A DNA stretch of 22,357 nt. It comes from Anaerolineae bacterium. GTDB taxonomy: Bacteria; Chloroflexota; Anaerolineae; Aggregatilineales; Phototrophicaceae. The stretch covers positions 1 to 22,357 of the forward strand of contig JANQRM010000029.1 in NCBI GenBank assembly GCA_028284565.1, written 5' to 3'. A program made the translations under genes and the position numbers. Of the stretch, positions 15,101 through 21,524 are shown in pieces; position 1 is the first letter of the stretch, and the number at the start of each line of letters is the position of its first letter. Under the pieces are notes generated by a model. It made no database searches, had not been told where the DNA came from, and worked only from the letters and a program-made list of their open reading frames with translations.

Positions 15101-16593
15101 CTGAAGATGACCTGATTAATTTCGAAAATGGAATTGTGCGACTTGGCACTAGGATAGTGGGTGATCAGTTCTTTATTCCGGAATCGCTAGTGTATCAGGT
15201 GGCGCATAGTCAATCGCTCCAGCAATATGAGGACATTAACACCCAGAGCCGTTTTGAAACTTATGAGCATCGGCAATTGATCGATTATGAAAGCCTCCTG
15301 CTTATCCCGATTCGCTGGCAGGGAATGGTGCGTCATGTGTTGTGTCTTGCATTCAGAACGCATACGAGCTTTACGCCGAGCTTTATGGATAAAGTCGATT
15401 TGCTGATGGTGCAGACGGCAGGGCATCTGGAAAATGCGACACTGACGAAAGAGCTACGGACGAGCAATTTGCGGATGCGCGCCATTCTGGATTCGACGCG
15501 TGATGGCATTATCCTCCTTGACCGCGAAGGGTACTTACAAGATGTTAATATCTCGGCAGAGCAACTCATTGGGATTGAGCTGAGTGAGCATCTGGATAAG
15601 CATTTTGCCACGACACTCCTCGACTATACTAAACCTGCTGATACAGCTAGCTCGACGTTGGAAGATGAAGGCTTGGATGCCCTGATTCAGATGGCACGGA
15701 TATTACGCACCGATCCACAACGGACGATGATTCGAGAGTATACGCTACGCCCTCACGGCAAGCTGGTCTATATCAAAGAGATTAGTTCACCTGTGCGGGA
15801 TGCCAGAAACGACATTATAGGACGTTTATTATCGTTACGGGACCAAACTGAAGAAAAGTCGCTGGAGGTCTATCGGGAAAAACTCCAGCATATGCTCTTG
15901 CATGACCTGAAAGGTCCCCTGAGCGCGATTATTAGTAGTATGGTGTTGGGGAAAGATATTGCCGGGGAGACCCACGCCGACAATATGGATGAAAATCTGG
16001 CGCTGGTTGCAGAAATGTTTGGGGTCGCTTTTGAAAGCGGGAGTAATCTGCTCGATTTGGTAGAGAGTCTTTTAGACATCGCGAAGTTGCAACAGCAGAA
16101 GATGGAACTCAAGCCGAAAGCTCATAACCTCAAAGAAATTGCAGAGAAAGCCTACACTGCGCTCTCTGCATCTTTCAAGGAAGCTGATATTCAAATTGAA
16201 TATGATACAGAAGACGATCTGAGACCTGTTTATGTCGATGAGGCGATGGTGCGGCGGGTGTTTACCAATTTGATGCAAAATGCGCTTAAATTTACCCCCA
16301 AAGGTGGTGCGATTCGTATCTCAACAGATAGTAAGACTTCGCGTTCAGATTTTATCCGCGTGATGATTTCGGATACTGGGTCAGGGATTCCGCCAGAAAA
16401 CCGTGAAAAAATCTTCGGCGAATTTGAGCAGATTGAAGGACAGAAACCCGAACGGGGCGATAAAGGGAGTGGCTTAGGCTTGACTTTCTGCAAGCTGAGT
16501 GTCGAAGCCCATGGCGGACGCATCTGGGTCGAAGCGAATGGCCCCTTGTCCGGCGCGAGTATTGCCTTTACCCTGCCGATTGTGCCGCAGTAA
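12181..16593 (+). CDS. Giant membrane sensor histidine kinase with five GAF-like domains and a PAS domain
   Basis: This 1470-residue sensor kinase begins with about seven hydrophobic helices (residues 24-250). Five successive GAF-like repeats follow at about 261-417, 430-586, 594-759, 768-926 and 932-1095. Each has the hydrophobic core pattern ending in a helix such as ASLAVRNATLY or AMISIQNARFL. A PAS domain lies at about 1099-1215 (ILDSTRDGIILLDREGYL). The HisKA dimerisation helix carries the phospho-acceptor H1241 (LLHDLKGPL). The ATPase domain shows the N box with N1367 (NLMQNALKF), the G1 box with D1398 (SDTGSGI) and the G2 box GSGLGL. All catalytic boxes are intact, so it should be an active class I kinase. 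GAF ligands are not predictable. The start is a GTG at 12181 without a ribosome binding site; later starts cannot be excluded before the first helix. No response regulator is adjacent. Confidence 0.9.
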   Translation: MNAEQNPTQGVESLLSRLRPPHLLSLIPVLFVLIGLGRVSAGLQALEWRDSAIVLVMISGLVLLITAAILNYRLPHTLISAFMHFAVTLAWLVLGLPVAIWITLIGIILGTLGYFRWGTRLGGLQWTPSVAIAQCLTQISIVGVSICVAFGVYTLMAGEIPVQTLGAEQLMPISCALLGGFVSKQLLSLAFEEASVWKPFHPLNMILELGLLVVVASLPTLLAQAGQVTFMIFVSFVSIQVVRYYQAQIARKLAKKQIQELSAINAVGRNVTAHLSLQDVLMSIYREVHQLIPAETVFIALADEDDESLNYRLVMTNDEAQTWNHAHASSPSDYVNQHQSSLLIQRGETQRLNQLNINMNGTSGDVYLGVPLLVGDESLGVLGVVDNNPQRFMPDAIQTLEHIATQASLAVRNATLYEQMMQSAENLSRINQSIQDVIFNLDHQEAIQVACQTVLDLTNAQASALMLVDNQDKRFIQLNKSLHLPLDLQVALEKNPYQVERYLKGAFTVENVANSEDAFAKTLQESGGFCAFAEVPLRSGNTVIGYMLVLHEGVHRYTELELDLLAMLTSQVTVALDNADLLQALELYASEQAQLVHLSSIMGANLELDRILGDVITIMKQMLDLPYVEIGLVSQYRDKVDVYSFEADSSGLTIVREYKVTDYPEIETVIQQVSSESSIFLSQDSNLSEPIRALMDPADLKMITVMPMVVQDEVIAMIFLGDTTPRLFKDSERRLIDMATSQVATQIHNAQIHNLTEEALVQRLEQLALIEDIAQQISRSHDLDLIIGNVLDSALRSTQADLALIALRVEDGSGYRILVKQGLGMPYEETRIATTGVIADVVKTKRIRIISDNRTIPNYVSPDPDKVFLSSMAVPLLQGDEVIGVLNVESVELDFFTEEQSGFIKSLAGHAMISIQNARFLQERQEQIETLTQLRTLALQTSTEVDQQRVIEAVLTNSLEMLEAHRSALFSYDAEDDLINFENGIVRLGTRIVGDQFFIPESLVYQVAHSQSLQQYEDINTQSRFETYEHRQLIDYESLLLIPIRWQGMVRHVLCLAFRTHTSFTPSFMDKVDLLMVQTAGHLENATLTKELRTSNLRMRAILDSTRDGIILLDREGYLQDVNISAEQLIGIELSEHLDKHFATTLLDYTKPADTASSTLEDEGLDALIQMARILRTDPQRTMIREYTLRPHGKLVYIKEISSPVRDARNDIIGRLLSLRDQTEEKSLEVYREKLQHMLLHDLKGPLSAIISSMVLGKDIAGETHADNMDENLALVAEMFGVAFESGSNLLDLVESLLDIAKLQQQKMELKPKAHNLKEIAEKAYTALSASFKEADIQIEYDTEDDLRPVYVDEAMVRRVFTNLMQNALKFTPKGGAIRISTDSKTSRSDFIRVMISDTGSGIPPENREKIFGEFEQIEGQKPERGDKGSGLGLTFCKLSVEAHGGRIWVEANGPLSGASIAFTLPIVPQ

Positions 16594-16698
16594 TCGCCTG
16601 TCCACATTTTTTATCAGTTTCTCCTCAATCAGAACCTCGATTGTGTGCTTACCTCCATATATTTTTAGACTCCTTTACAGCTTATGGTTGTGTTTGGA

Positions 16699-16707
16699 TG
16701 CTATAGT
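16699..16707 (+). promoter_or_regulatory. Candidate extended -10 promoter for the small membrane-protein gene
   Basis: TGC followed by TATAGT lies 35 nt before the ATG at 16742. The predicted start is near 16714, and a clear AGGAG follows at 16732-16736. Promoter and ribosome binding site are both intact although the reading frame is interrupted. Confidence 0.4.
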
Positions 16708-16741
16708 GAAGGTGGCAACCCACTGAGCAACAGGAGTAAAT

Positions 16742-17032
16742 ATGATGAGTAATCAAGACCCCACCCCGACGAATCCGAATCAGATGCAATTTGAGTTAGA
16801 AGGCGATGGCGAAACCAAAGATGCGCGTGACTGACTATTGACCTATGGCGCGCTGATGTTGCTGAGGGGTGGTGCAGTGTTGTTGTTTGGGGATACCTTG
16901 ATGGATTATGAATTGGGTCCGCGGGGGACGGATGTGGGGTTGATTAACGCCCATTCGGCGGCGATGTTGGCGTGTATCGTCTTTGCCGGACTGACACTTT
17001 ATCATTTGGTGCAGTATATGTCGAAACGGTAA
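16742..17032 (+). pseudogene. Small membrane protein gene with an in-frame TGA
   Basis: The frame starts at ATGATG with AGGAG at 16732-16736. It encodes an acidic, Asn/Pro-rich 30-residue head (MMSNQDPTPT onward) and then meets TGA at 16832-16834. The same frame then runs on for 65 codons without a break to TAA at 17030. The downstream part looks like a real protein: a hydrophobic helix (LLTYGALMLLRGGAVLLFG), a polar loop with ELGPRGTDVG, a second helix (AAMLACIVFAGLTLYHLV) and a basic end. If the TGA were TGG, the product would be 96 residues with W31 just before the first helix. A simple nonsense mutation or a sequencing error is the likeliest explanation. Readthrough or selenocysteine is possible, but no convincing SECIS hairpin was seen. 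I do not recognise the family. Confidence 0.6.
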
Positions 17033-17141
17033 GGCGTACACAGCTATTTTAGACTGATTTTAGGCATCTTCTACCATTCCTCATTATTCATATTTGCATA
17101 TAAAGTGGTTAAGAAGGGAATCGACACGATAATATGTTATA

Positions 17142-17167
17142 TAGGGGCGGTTCGCGAACTGCCCTTA
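17142..17167. repeat. REP-like palindrome, copy 2
   Basis: This is a 26-nt palindrome, TAGGGGCGGTTCG plus its complementary arm, with the same ends (TAGGGGCG and GCCCTTA), the same length and the same internal G-T opposition as the element at 1517-1542. The central pairs differ from copy 1 but stay complementary. One additional G-T pair is present. No T-run follows. Confidence 0.7.
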
Positions 17168-17278
17168 CTATGTTGCTCATTTTTAAGATTTGTTACATTT
17201 TTCATTATTCATATTGATGTTATCTAAAATCGTATTTCTAAGTATCTGTATTTATCCAATGGTTTAGTCAAGATTGCA

Positions 17279-17287
17279 TGATATTAT
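17279..17287 (+). promoter_or_regulatory. Candidate extended -10 promoter for the methyltransferase
   Basis: TGA followed by TATTAT lies 51 nt before the ATG at 17338. The predicted start is near 17294. AAGGG just ahead of the ATG may serve as ribosome binding site. Confidence 0.4.
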
Positions 17288-17337
17288 AAACCATAATCAC
17301 AAGGTTGTTTGCTTATGTATTTTGACGACAAGGGTTC

Positions 17338-18108
17338 ATGACCGAATTTGAGAAGGGTGCGCGCTACAACAGCACCCAAACGGCGTGGGAAAGTATCTGG
17401 GATGGTGCGTCAATGGCAGTGGAATTGGAAGCGGTGCGGTCTAAGCGGGCGCAGGAGACGATCCAAGCCTATCTGCCTTATTTAGATACCGATTCCCCCA
17501 TCCTCGAAGCTGGGAGTGGCTTAAGCGCGGTGATTATCGACCTGAAGCAGAAAGGGTATGAGGTCATCGGCTTAGATTATGCCGTGAATGCGTTGCAAGT
17601 ATCTCGACGCTATGACAACACGCTAAAACTCATTGGTGGGGATATTCACAATTTGCCTCATGCTGACAATTCCATTGGAGCGTATTTGTCCTTTGGGGTG
17701 TTGGAGCATTTCGAACATGGGATGCAACCGGCTCTGCGTGAAGCCTATCGTATCCTGCAACCGAATGGCATCCTTGTGTTGACGATTCCTTATCCGAATG
17801 TCGTGTATAAGCTCGTGCAATGGCGACGCAACCGCAATGGGAGCGGTGGTCTGACGGATGATGAATTTTATGAAAGCACTTATACACGCGATGAACTCCG
17901 ACGTGACGTGACGGCTGTGGGTTTTGAGGTGCTGAAGATGCAACCAACGAGCCATGCCTTTACCTTGTGGGGTTTAGGTGGGGTGTTTCAGGCAGATGGC
18001 TATTATAAGACGAGTGCTTTGGCAGATGCATTGGGGAGTGTATTGAAACGGATTCTGCCGTGGCAGTTCAACTTCATGACCTTGACCATAGTCCGGAAAC
18101 CCGCGTGA
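17338..18108 (+). CDS. Class I SAM-dependent methyltransferase (Methyltransf_11 type)
   Basis: This 256-residue protein has the SAM-binding Rossmann motifs: motif I ILEAGSGLS (54-62), the acidic ribose-binding D79 in GLDYA, a GDIHNLPHADNSIGAYLS block near 100-117, and the post-II segment LEHFEHG. The C-terminal third, with a WGLGGVF stretch and the end MTLTIVRKP, is typical of small-molecule methyltransferases acting on lipids, quinones or sugars. The acceptor cannot be inferred. The ATG at 17338 is preceded by AAGGG. The gene lies between two decayed genes but is itself intact. After its stop, a 7-bp inverted repeat (18111-18117 with 18137-18143) could form a hairpin. Cytoplasmic. Confidence 0.87.
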   Translation: MTEFEKGARYNSTQTAWESIWDGASMAVELEAVRSKRAQETIQAYLPYLDTDSPILEAGSGLSAVIIDLKQKGYEVIGLDYAVNALQVSRRYDNTLKLIGGDIHNLPHADNSIGAYLSFGVLEHFEHGMQPALREAYRILQPNGILVLTIPYPNVVYKLVQWRRNRNGSGGLTDDEFYESTYTRDELRRDVTAVGFEVLKMQPTSHAFTLWGLGGVFQADGYYKTSALADALGSVLKRILPWQFNFMTLTIVRKPA

Positions 18109-18110
18109 TA

Positions 18111-18143
18111 GACAGTCCCATCACCGACTGATTGGCGACTGTC
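18111..18143. repeat. Inverted repeat after the methyltransferase stop
   Basis: GACAGTC (18111-18117) and GACTGTC (18137-18143) are exact inverted copies. The loop may pair partly (CCATCA with TGATTGG). It starts 3 nt after the methyltransferase stop codon, but only a weak pyrimidine stretch follows, so an intrinsic terminator is possible and not convincing. Confidence 0.35.
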
Positions 18144-18151
18144 GTTTCTGT

Positions 18152-18770
18152 CCAGATGTAAAGGACTTGGCGTTTCCCGAGAAATTTTAGGGCAGATGGA
18201 AGGATAAGACGATTGCCTTTTGCTGTGCCTATGGTGCGCCTCGCCCAGTCGATGTTATCCACTTATTTGGTGTACTGGGGGATGGGGACCAAACCAGCGG
18301 TGCAAATTGGCACATGCGGTGGCTTACAATCCCATCTCAATCCGGGGGATATTGTGTTGCCCGATGTGGCATTTTGTCGAGAAGGGTTGACTCATATGTA
18401 CGGTACACCCGATGCTGTACTCGGTGATGAGAACTGGTTAGAGCAAACTCAAGTTCGGTTGGAACAACGTGGGCATACGACCTATCGTGGTTCGCATGTT
18501 ACATGGGCATCGTTCTTTACCGAAACACCACAAATGATGGAGGCATGGCACAAAGCCGATTATCTGTCCGTGGATATGGAAACTGTCACAACTTATGCGA
18601 TCGCTCGTTATTTTAAGATACCTGCTGTCTCAATGTTGGTTGTGTGGGATGAATTGACACAGGGACGGTGTTCTCTGGATCCGTTGACTGAAGAAGCCCA
18701 GCAGGCTCTCGATAAAAGCAATTAAGCTGTTTTTGATGTGACTCCGGAACTGTTTGAATCAATCCTATAG
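18152..18770 (+). pseudogene. Decayed nucleoside phosphorylase (PNP_UDP_1 family)
   Basis: The longest open piece (TTG at 18213 to TAA at 18723, 170 codons) is only part of a purine/uridine phosphorylase-like gene. It contains the family blocks QIGTCGGLQ, PGDIVLP, CREGLTH and the substrate-binding VDMETVTTYAIA with Glu, then LVVWDEL. The real N-terminal part lies in another frame: from 18197 it reads WKDKTIAFCCAYGAPRPVDV then IHLFGVLG. It joins the first frame through a +1 shift at a GGGGG run (18277-18281). That upstream frame has an in-frame TAG at 18188, and no proper start was found. After the TAA at 18723 the frame continues AVFDVTPELFESIL to TAG at 18768, which looks like the original C-terminus. 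Three lesions make a functional phosphorylase unlikely. The left boundary is uncertain. Homopolymer sequencing error could explain only the frameshift. Confidence 0.75.
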
Positions 18771-18871
18771 CGAAAGAACTTTTGGACCTTGCGATCTCGA
18801 TTTGTGCAAGATGTATTGTGGAACAACCTAAGCCCACTCCGAGGTAGGAGGTATGCCTTACGATGATAACC

Positions 18872-19957
18872 CTAATCGTTTACTGCATACCGATAATATG
18901 GGAAGAAGGATGTATCATCTGAATTTGGTACGATGGCTTGATGTTGTTGGCACAAGTAGTCGTACTTTTCTCGGTCGATAATCAAGCGATAGGTATGGAA
19001 ATTTAGGGCCGTTTTAGAGAAGCCTTGTTTGAAATGGAACAGCGAATCATTGCGCCCGCCTAATCCACCTCCCAAATGATAGATATGATTTGAACTGTTG
19101 ACACCATATTCCCGCATGGCATTGAGTACCAGCTTGAGAGGAGAGAGTTTGGTAAAAGCTTCAGCAGTTGCTCCAAGATGATATTGGATGATACCCGATT
19201 TTTCAAAAAATATCCCGCCTGATGCGACCTCATTATCCTGAGAAACTGCAACACATAGGTGAATATGTGACTCGAAATCGGAGGCAAGCTTGTAAAAGTA
19301 CTCTTTGGGAAAATGGAGATGCGATGATGCATCAAGTCGTTTCATGCTCGCGGTGTATATTTCGATAAACTGATCGTAATAGGTCCAATCATTCATCACA
19401 GGGCGAATCTGTTGTTTTTCCAGTTTACGAAGTGACCGTCGATGATTCGAGCGGGTCTGTGACCATACATCTTCCCACGATTGAGTCAGGTCAACATAAA
19501 CAGTTTCGCCATGATAGACCAGATCGCCGTGTGTTCTCAAGACGGCAAGAACTTCGTCGGAAAAGGCTAGATAAGGATGCAAACGAATAAAGAGAGAGAT
19601 AATATTAGCTTCGGCGCAAAGCTGTTTGAGTGACTTGATAAATTGAGATACGTGGTCTGTGCTATGTGGCTCAGAGAGTAAGGGCGATGGATAACCATAG
19701 GGCGATGTCGCATCATGCCAATTTGAAGGTGCGTTCAACCTCGATGGGATGGGTCGCAGATGAAGCGGAAGTAACCATTCAAACTTGTCTTCTCGCACAT
19801 AACCCGCCACAGGAAACACTGTCTCATGAATAGAATCCGCTTCTGTATATTCGGGAAGATGATAGATGTCATGGACCAAATGGTCTAAGCAGGCTCTCCA
19901 TTGTGGACTATCTGTTGAAATGATGGCATTCGACATATCTATAACACTAATAACCAT
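18872..19957 (-). CDS. GNAT/FemAB-like acyl- or aminoacyl-transferase (BioF2-like/PF13480)
   Basis: This 361-residue protein has the double-GNAT organisation of the FemAB-like / BioF2-like family. The features are a ligand-facing SPYGYPSP block near 85-92, a basic helix SNHRRSLRKLEKQQ near 170-183, GGIFF near 245, and the C-terminal signature HLGGGLGGRNDSLFHFKQGF. Relatives are often found in exopolysaccharide and cell-envelope loci, where they attach acyl or amino acid groups to sugars or peptides; the substrate here is unknown. No signal peptide is present. The start is the ATG at 19957 with GGGGAA upstream; an internal ATG seven codons later lacks a ribosome binding site. A good promoter lies about 90 nt upstream. 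The gene looks AT-richer than most neighbours, suggesting separate acquisition. Confidence 0.78.
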   Translation of the reverse strand: MVISVIDMSNAIISTDSPQWRACLDHLVHDIYHLPEYTEADSIHETVFPVAGYVREDKFEWLLPLHLRPIPSRLNAPSNWHDATSPYGYPSPLLSEPHSTDHVSQFIKSLKQLCAEANIISLFIRLHPYLAFSDEVLAVLRTHGDLVYHGETVYVDLTQSWEDVWSQTRSNHRRSLRKLEKQQIRPVMNDWTYYDQFIEIYTASMKRLDASSHLHFPKEYFYKLASDFESHIHLCVAVSQDNEVASGGIFFEKSGIIQYHLGATAEAFTKLSPLKLVLNAMREYGVNSSNHIYHLGGGLGGRNDSLFHFKQGFSKTALNFHTYRLIIDREKYDYLCQQHQAIVPNSDDTSFFPYYRYAVND

Positions 19958-20043
19958 AATTCCCCATATGGGTAGATTACACTATTCCTGAAGGACTTGT
20001 AGGAAAAGATTGTGACACAAGAGATCAAATTATTGACAACAAT

Positions 20044-20072
20044 ATTATATCGATTATTTCCGAAAATTGCAA
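20044..20072 (-). promoter_or_regulatory. Sigma70-type promoter for the FemAB-like gene
   Basis: On the minus strand, TTGCAA (20067-20072) and TATAAT (20044-20049) are separated by exactly 17 nt. The predicted start is near 20037, giving a leader of about 80 nt before the ATG at 19957. This is the best complete -35/-10 pair in the window. Confidence 0.6.
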
Positions 20073-20095
20073 TATGTTATGGTTTTATAACATAT
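20072..20095. promoter_or_regulatory. Operator-like palindrome abutting the -35 box
   Basis: ATATGTTAT (20072-20080) and ATAACATAT (20087-20095) form a perfect 9-bp inverted repeat around a 6-nt centre. It touches the -35 element of the minus-strand promoter. A further ATAACAT half-site overlaps its right end (20093-20099). A regulator binding site is inferred. It lies in the AT-rich 278-nt gap between the FemAB-like gene and the nuclease gene, which holds no other gene. Confidence 0.45.
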
Positions 20096-20166
20096 AACAT
20101 TTTACATTACAGATAATGCATAATTAAGGCTGTTTGATTTGTTCGGCTGTTTGGAAGCGGATAGGT

Positions 20167-20172
20167 TATAAT
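20167..20172 (+). promoter_or_regulatory. Candidate -10 box for the nuclease gene
   Basis: A perfect TATAAT lies 64 nt before the ATG at 20236. Neither a TGn extension nor a clear -35 at normal spacing was found, so support is moderate to weak. The predicted leader is about 57 nt. Confidence 0.3.
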
Positions 20173-20235
20173 CCATCGATTGGGGCTTCAATTCCCAATC
20201 ATTTCGTATCACTGAAAGGCAACCCTAAGCTCGCT

Positions 20236-20748
20236 ATGAAAACAACTCTCTTGCTTCTTGCCCTCCTCTTGACAGCTTGCAATCTAGAAACGACAACTGT
20301 GACTCTGCCGACGCCGACGCGGTTGGATGCCTTACCTCCGGGTGGATCGGCACAGGTATTACAGGTGATTGATGGCGATACAATTGATGTGGAAATCAAC
20401 GGTGTGGAGTATCGGGTGCGCTATGTGGGCGTGAATACACCGGAACGGGACGAACCCTGTTATCGGGAGGCGCGTGATGCGAATGCGGGTTTTGTCGAGG
20501 GCAGAACCGTGCATCTAGTGAAGGACGTTAGCGAGACGGACCGCTTTGATCGTTTGTTGCGCTATGTCTATGTCGATGGGGTGCATGTCAATTACGAACT
20601 GATTGCGCTGGGCTATGCCGAGGTGGTGCGCTATACACCGGATGTTGCCAATTATAATCTCTTTCGTCAATTGGAGCAGTCCGCAACCCAAGCGAATCGC
20701 GGGTGTCATCCGACTGGGATTTTTAATGATGGTGATGATGAGCGATAG
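20236..20748 (+). CDS. Staphylococcal nuclease-like (SNase) lipoprotein
   Basis: This 170-residue thermonuclease-type protein (PF00565) has a lipoprotein signal at 1-15 ending in LTAC, with C15 lipidated. A short Thr/Pro linker (TLPTPTRLDALPPG) follows. The SNase fold starts with VIDGDTIDVEINGVEYRVRY (44-63), supplying the Ca-binding acidic residues and the first arginine. GVNTPER (65-71) has the catalytic-type Glu, and DRFDRLLRYV (102-111) carries the second arginine. It should hydrolyse DNA or RNA outside the cytoplasmic membrane, as nutrient nuclease or in defence. The classic DRYGR reads DRFDR, a modest variation. I used the ATG at 20236 because it directly precedes the signal peptide; an in-frame upstream start at 20134 would add 34 residues. 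A ribosome binding site is not obvious. The stop codon touches the stop of the convergent iron-sulfur gene. Confidence 0.88.
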   Translation: MKTTLLLLALLLTACNLETTTVTLPTPTRLDALPPGGSAQVLQVIDGDTIDVEINGVEYRVRYVGVNTPERDEPCYREARDANAGFVEGRTVHLVKDVSETDRFDRLLRYVYVDGVHVNYELIALGYAEVVRYTPDVANYNLFRQLEQSATQANRGCHPTGIFNDGDDER

Positions 20749-21444
20749 TTATTTGCGTTTTTTGGGGCGACGGGTGGCTTGACGGAATTCTTCATCATCC
20801 CACCCCTGTTGTAGCCCATACTCCACTTTGGGCTTGAGCGCGCCAGTAGGACACACTCCGATGCATTGTCCACAGAAGACGCAGGGCGATTCCATCATGG
20901 GAGCATCAAAGGTGGTGGCGACTTCAGTGTGGTAACCGCGCTCACCAAGGGTAAGCGCAAAGGTGTATTGGGCATCCTCCGCACAGACCTGCACACATCG
21001 CCAACACAACACACATTGACTGTAGTCACGCAGATAAAAGGGGTTATCGTCAAGCAAGTTGAATTCGCGCGCTTGGGCATCCGGGAAGCGGTCTACATCG
21101 GCTGAATAATCTTGCACCATATCTTGCAATTCAGGAGCTTCATCGAGATTGACAGTGGAATTCAGCATCTCCAAGATGGTGCGACGAGAGCGTTCTACCC
21201 GATCATTGCGCGTCTCGACGTTTGAATCTTTCTGACAAGTAGCGACACAGGCAGGTTGGAGCAAGCGTCCGCCGTTGACATCGACCACACAGACACGACA
21301 TAAGCCATTGGGAGTCGTCGCTTCGTGATAGCAAATCACGGGGATGTCTTTGCCGAGTTGCTTGGCGGCATCGAGTAGCGTTGTGCCTTCTGGGACCGTG
21401 ACTTCTTGTCCATCAATCGTGAGTGTAATCATGTTGTCGGACAT
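20749..21444 (-). CDS. Iron-sulfur protein with [2Fe-2S] and two [4Fe-4S] sites, NuoG/HoxU/FdhA N-terminus-like
   Basis: This 231-residue electron-transfer protein resembles the N-terminal part of NuoG, HoxU and formate dehydrogenase alpha. A plant-type [2Fe-2S] ferredoxin domain carries C38, C49, C52 and C66. A ferredoxin-like domain carries C144, C147, C150, C154 and C188, C191, C194, C198, giving two [4Fe-4S] clusters. Between them, the usual His-Cys cluster site (H-x3-C-x2-C-x5-C) is absent and replaced by [14 protein letters not shown] (94-107), so one cluster is lost. It probably shuttles electrons to a molybdenum/tungsten oxidoreductase or hydrogenase encoded elsewhere; no such partner lies in this window. 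The C-terminus is basic (RRPKKRK). The ATG at 21444 has AAGGAA at a 6-nt spacing, and a promoter lies just upstream. Cytoplasmic. Confidence 0.88.
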   Translation of the reverse strand: MSDNMITLTIDGQEVTVPEGTTLLDAAKQLGKDIPVICYHEATTPNGLCRVCVVDVNGGRLLQPACVATCQKDSNVETRNDRVERSRRTILEMLNSTVNLDEAPELQDMVQDYSADVDRFPDAQAREFNLLDDNPFYLRDYSQCVLCWRCVQVCAEDAQYTFALTLGERGYHTEVATTFDAPMMESPCVFCGQCIGVCPTGALKPKVEYGLQQGWDDEEFRQATRRPKKRK

Positions 21445-21471
21445 GCGCGCTTCCTTCGTTGTTATGCGATG

Positions 21472-21500
21472 AGTGTAGCGTTAGTTGGGTTATGTCGCAA
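21472..21500 (-). promoter_or_regulatory. Sigma70-type promoter for the iron-sulfur protein gene
   Basis: On the minus strand, TTGCGA (21495-21500) and TACACT (21472-21477) are 17 nt apart. The predicted start is near 21465, giving a 21-nt leader that contains the ribosome binding site. It lies in the 80-nt gap after the permease-prefix gene, so the iron-sulfur gene can be transcribed independently. Confidence 0.5.
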
Positions 21501-21524
21501 AAGGATGAATTCAATCAATATCTT

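Larger units (their letters stand above)
17033..17337. other. Non-coding AT-rich gap with palindrome and direct repeats
   Basis: No gene is visible in this 305-nt stretch. It holds a 14-nt direct repeat, TCATTATTCATATT, at 17081-17094 and 17202-17215. Between the copies lies a REP-like palindrome (17142-17167). A candidate promoter for the methyltransferase is at its right end. The stretch is clearly richer in A and T than the flanking genes. Confidence 0.6.

Noticed and set aside
16832..16834. Selenocysteine codon
   Set aside because: No convincing SECIS-type hairpin follows and no Sec machinery is in the window; a TGG to TGA change is simpler. Kept only as an option.
17033..17337. tRNA or small structured RNA gene
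   Set aside because: I looked for a cloverleaf or a long paired structure and found only the short palindrome and direct repeats.
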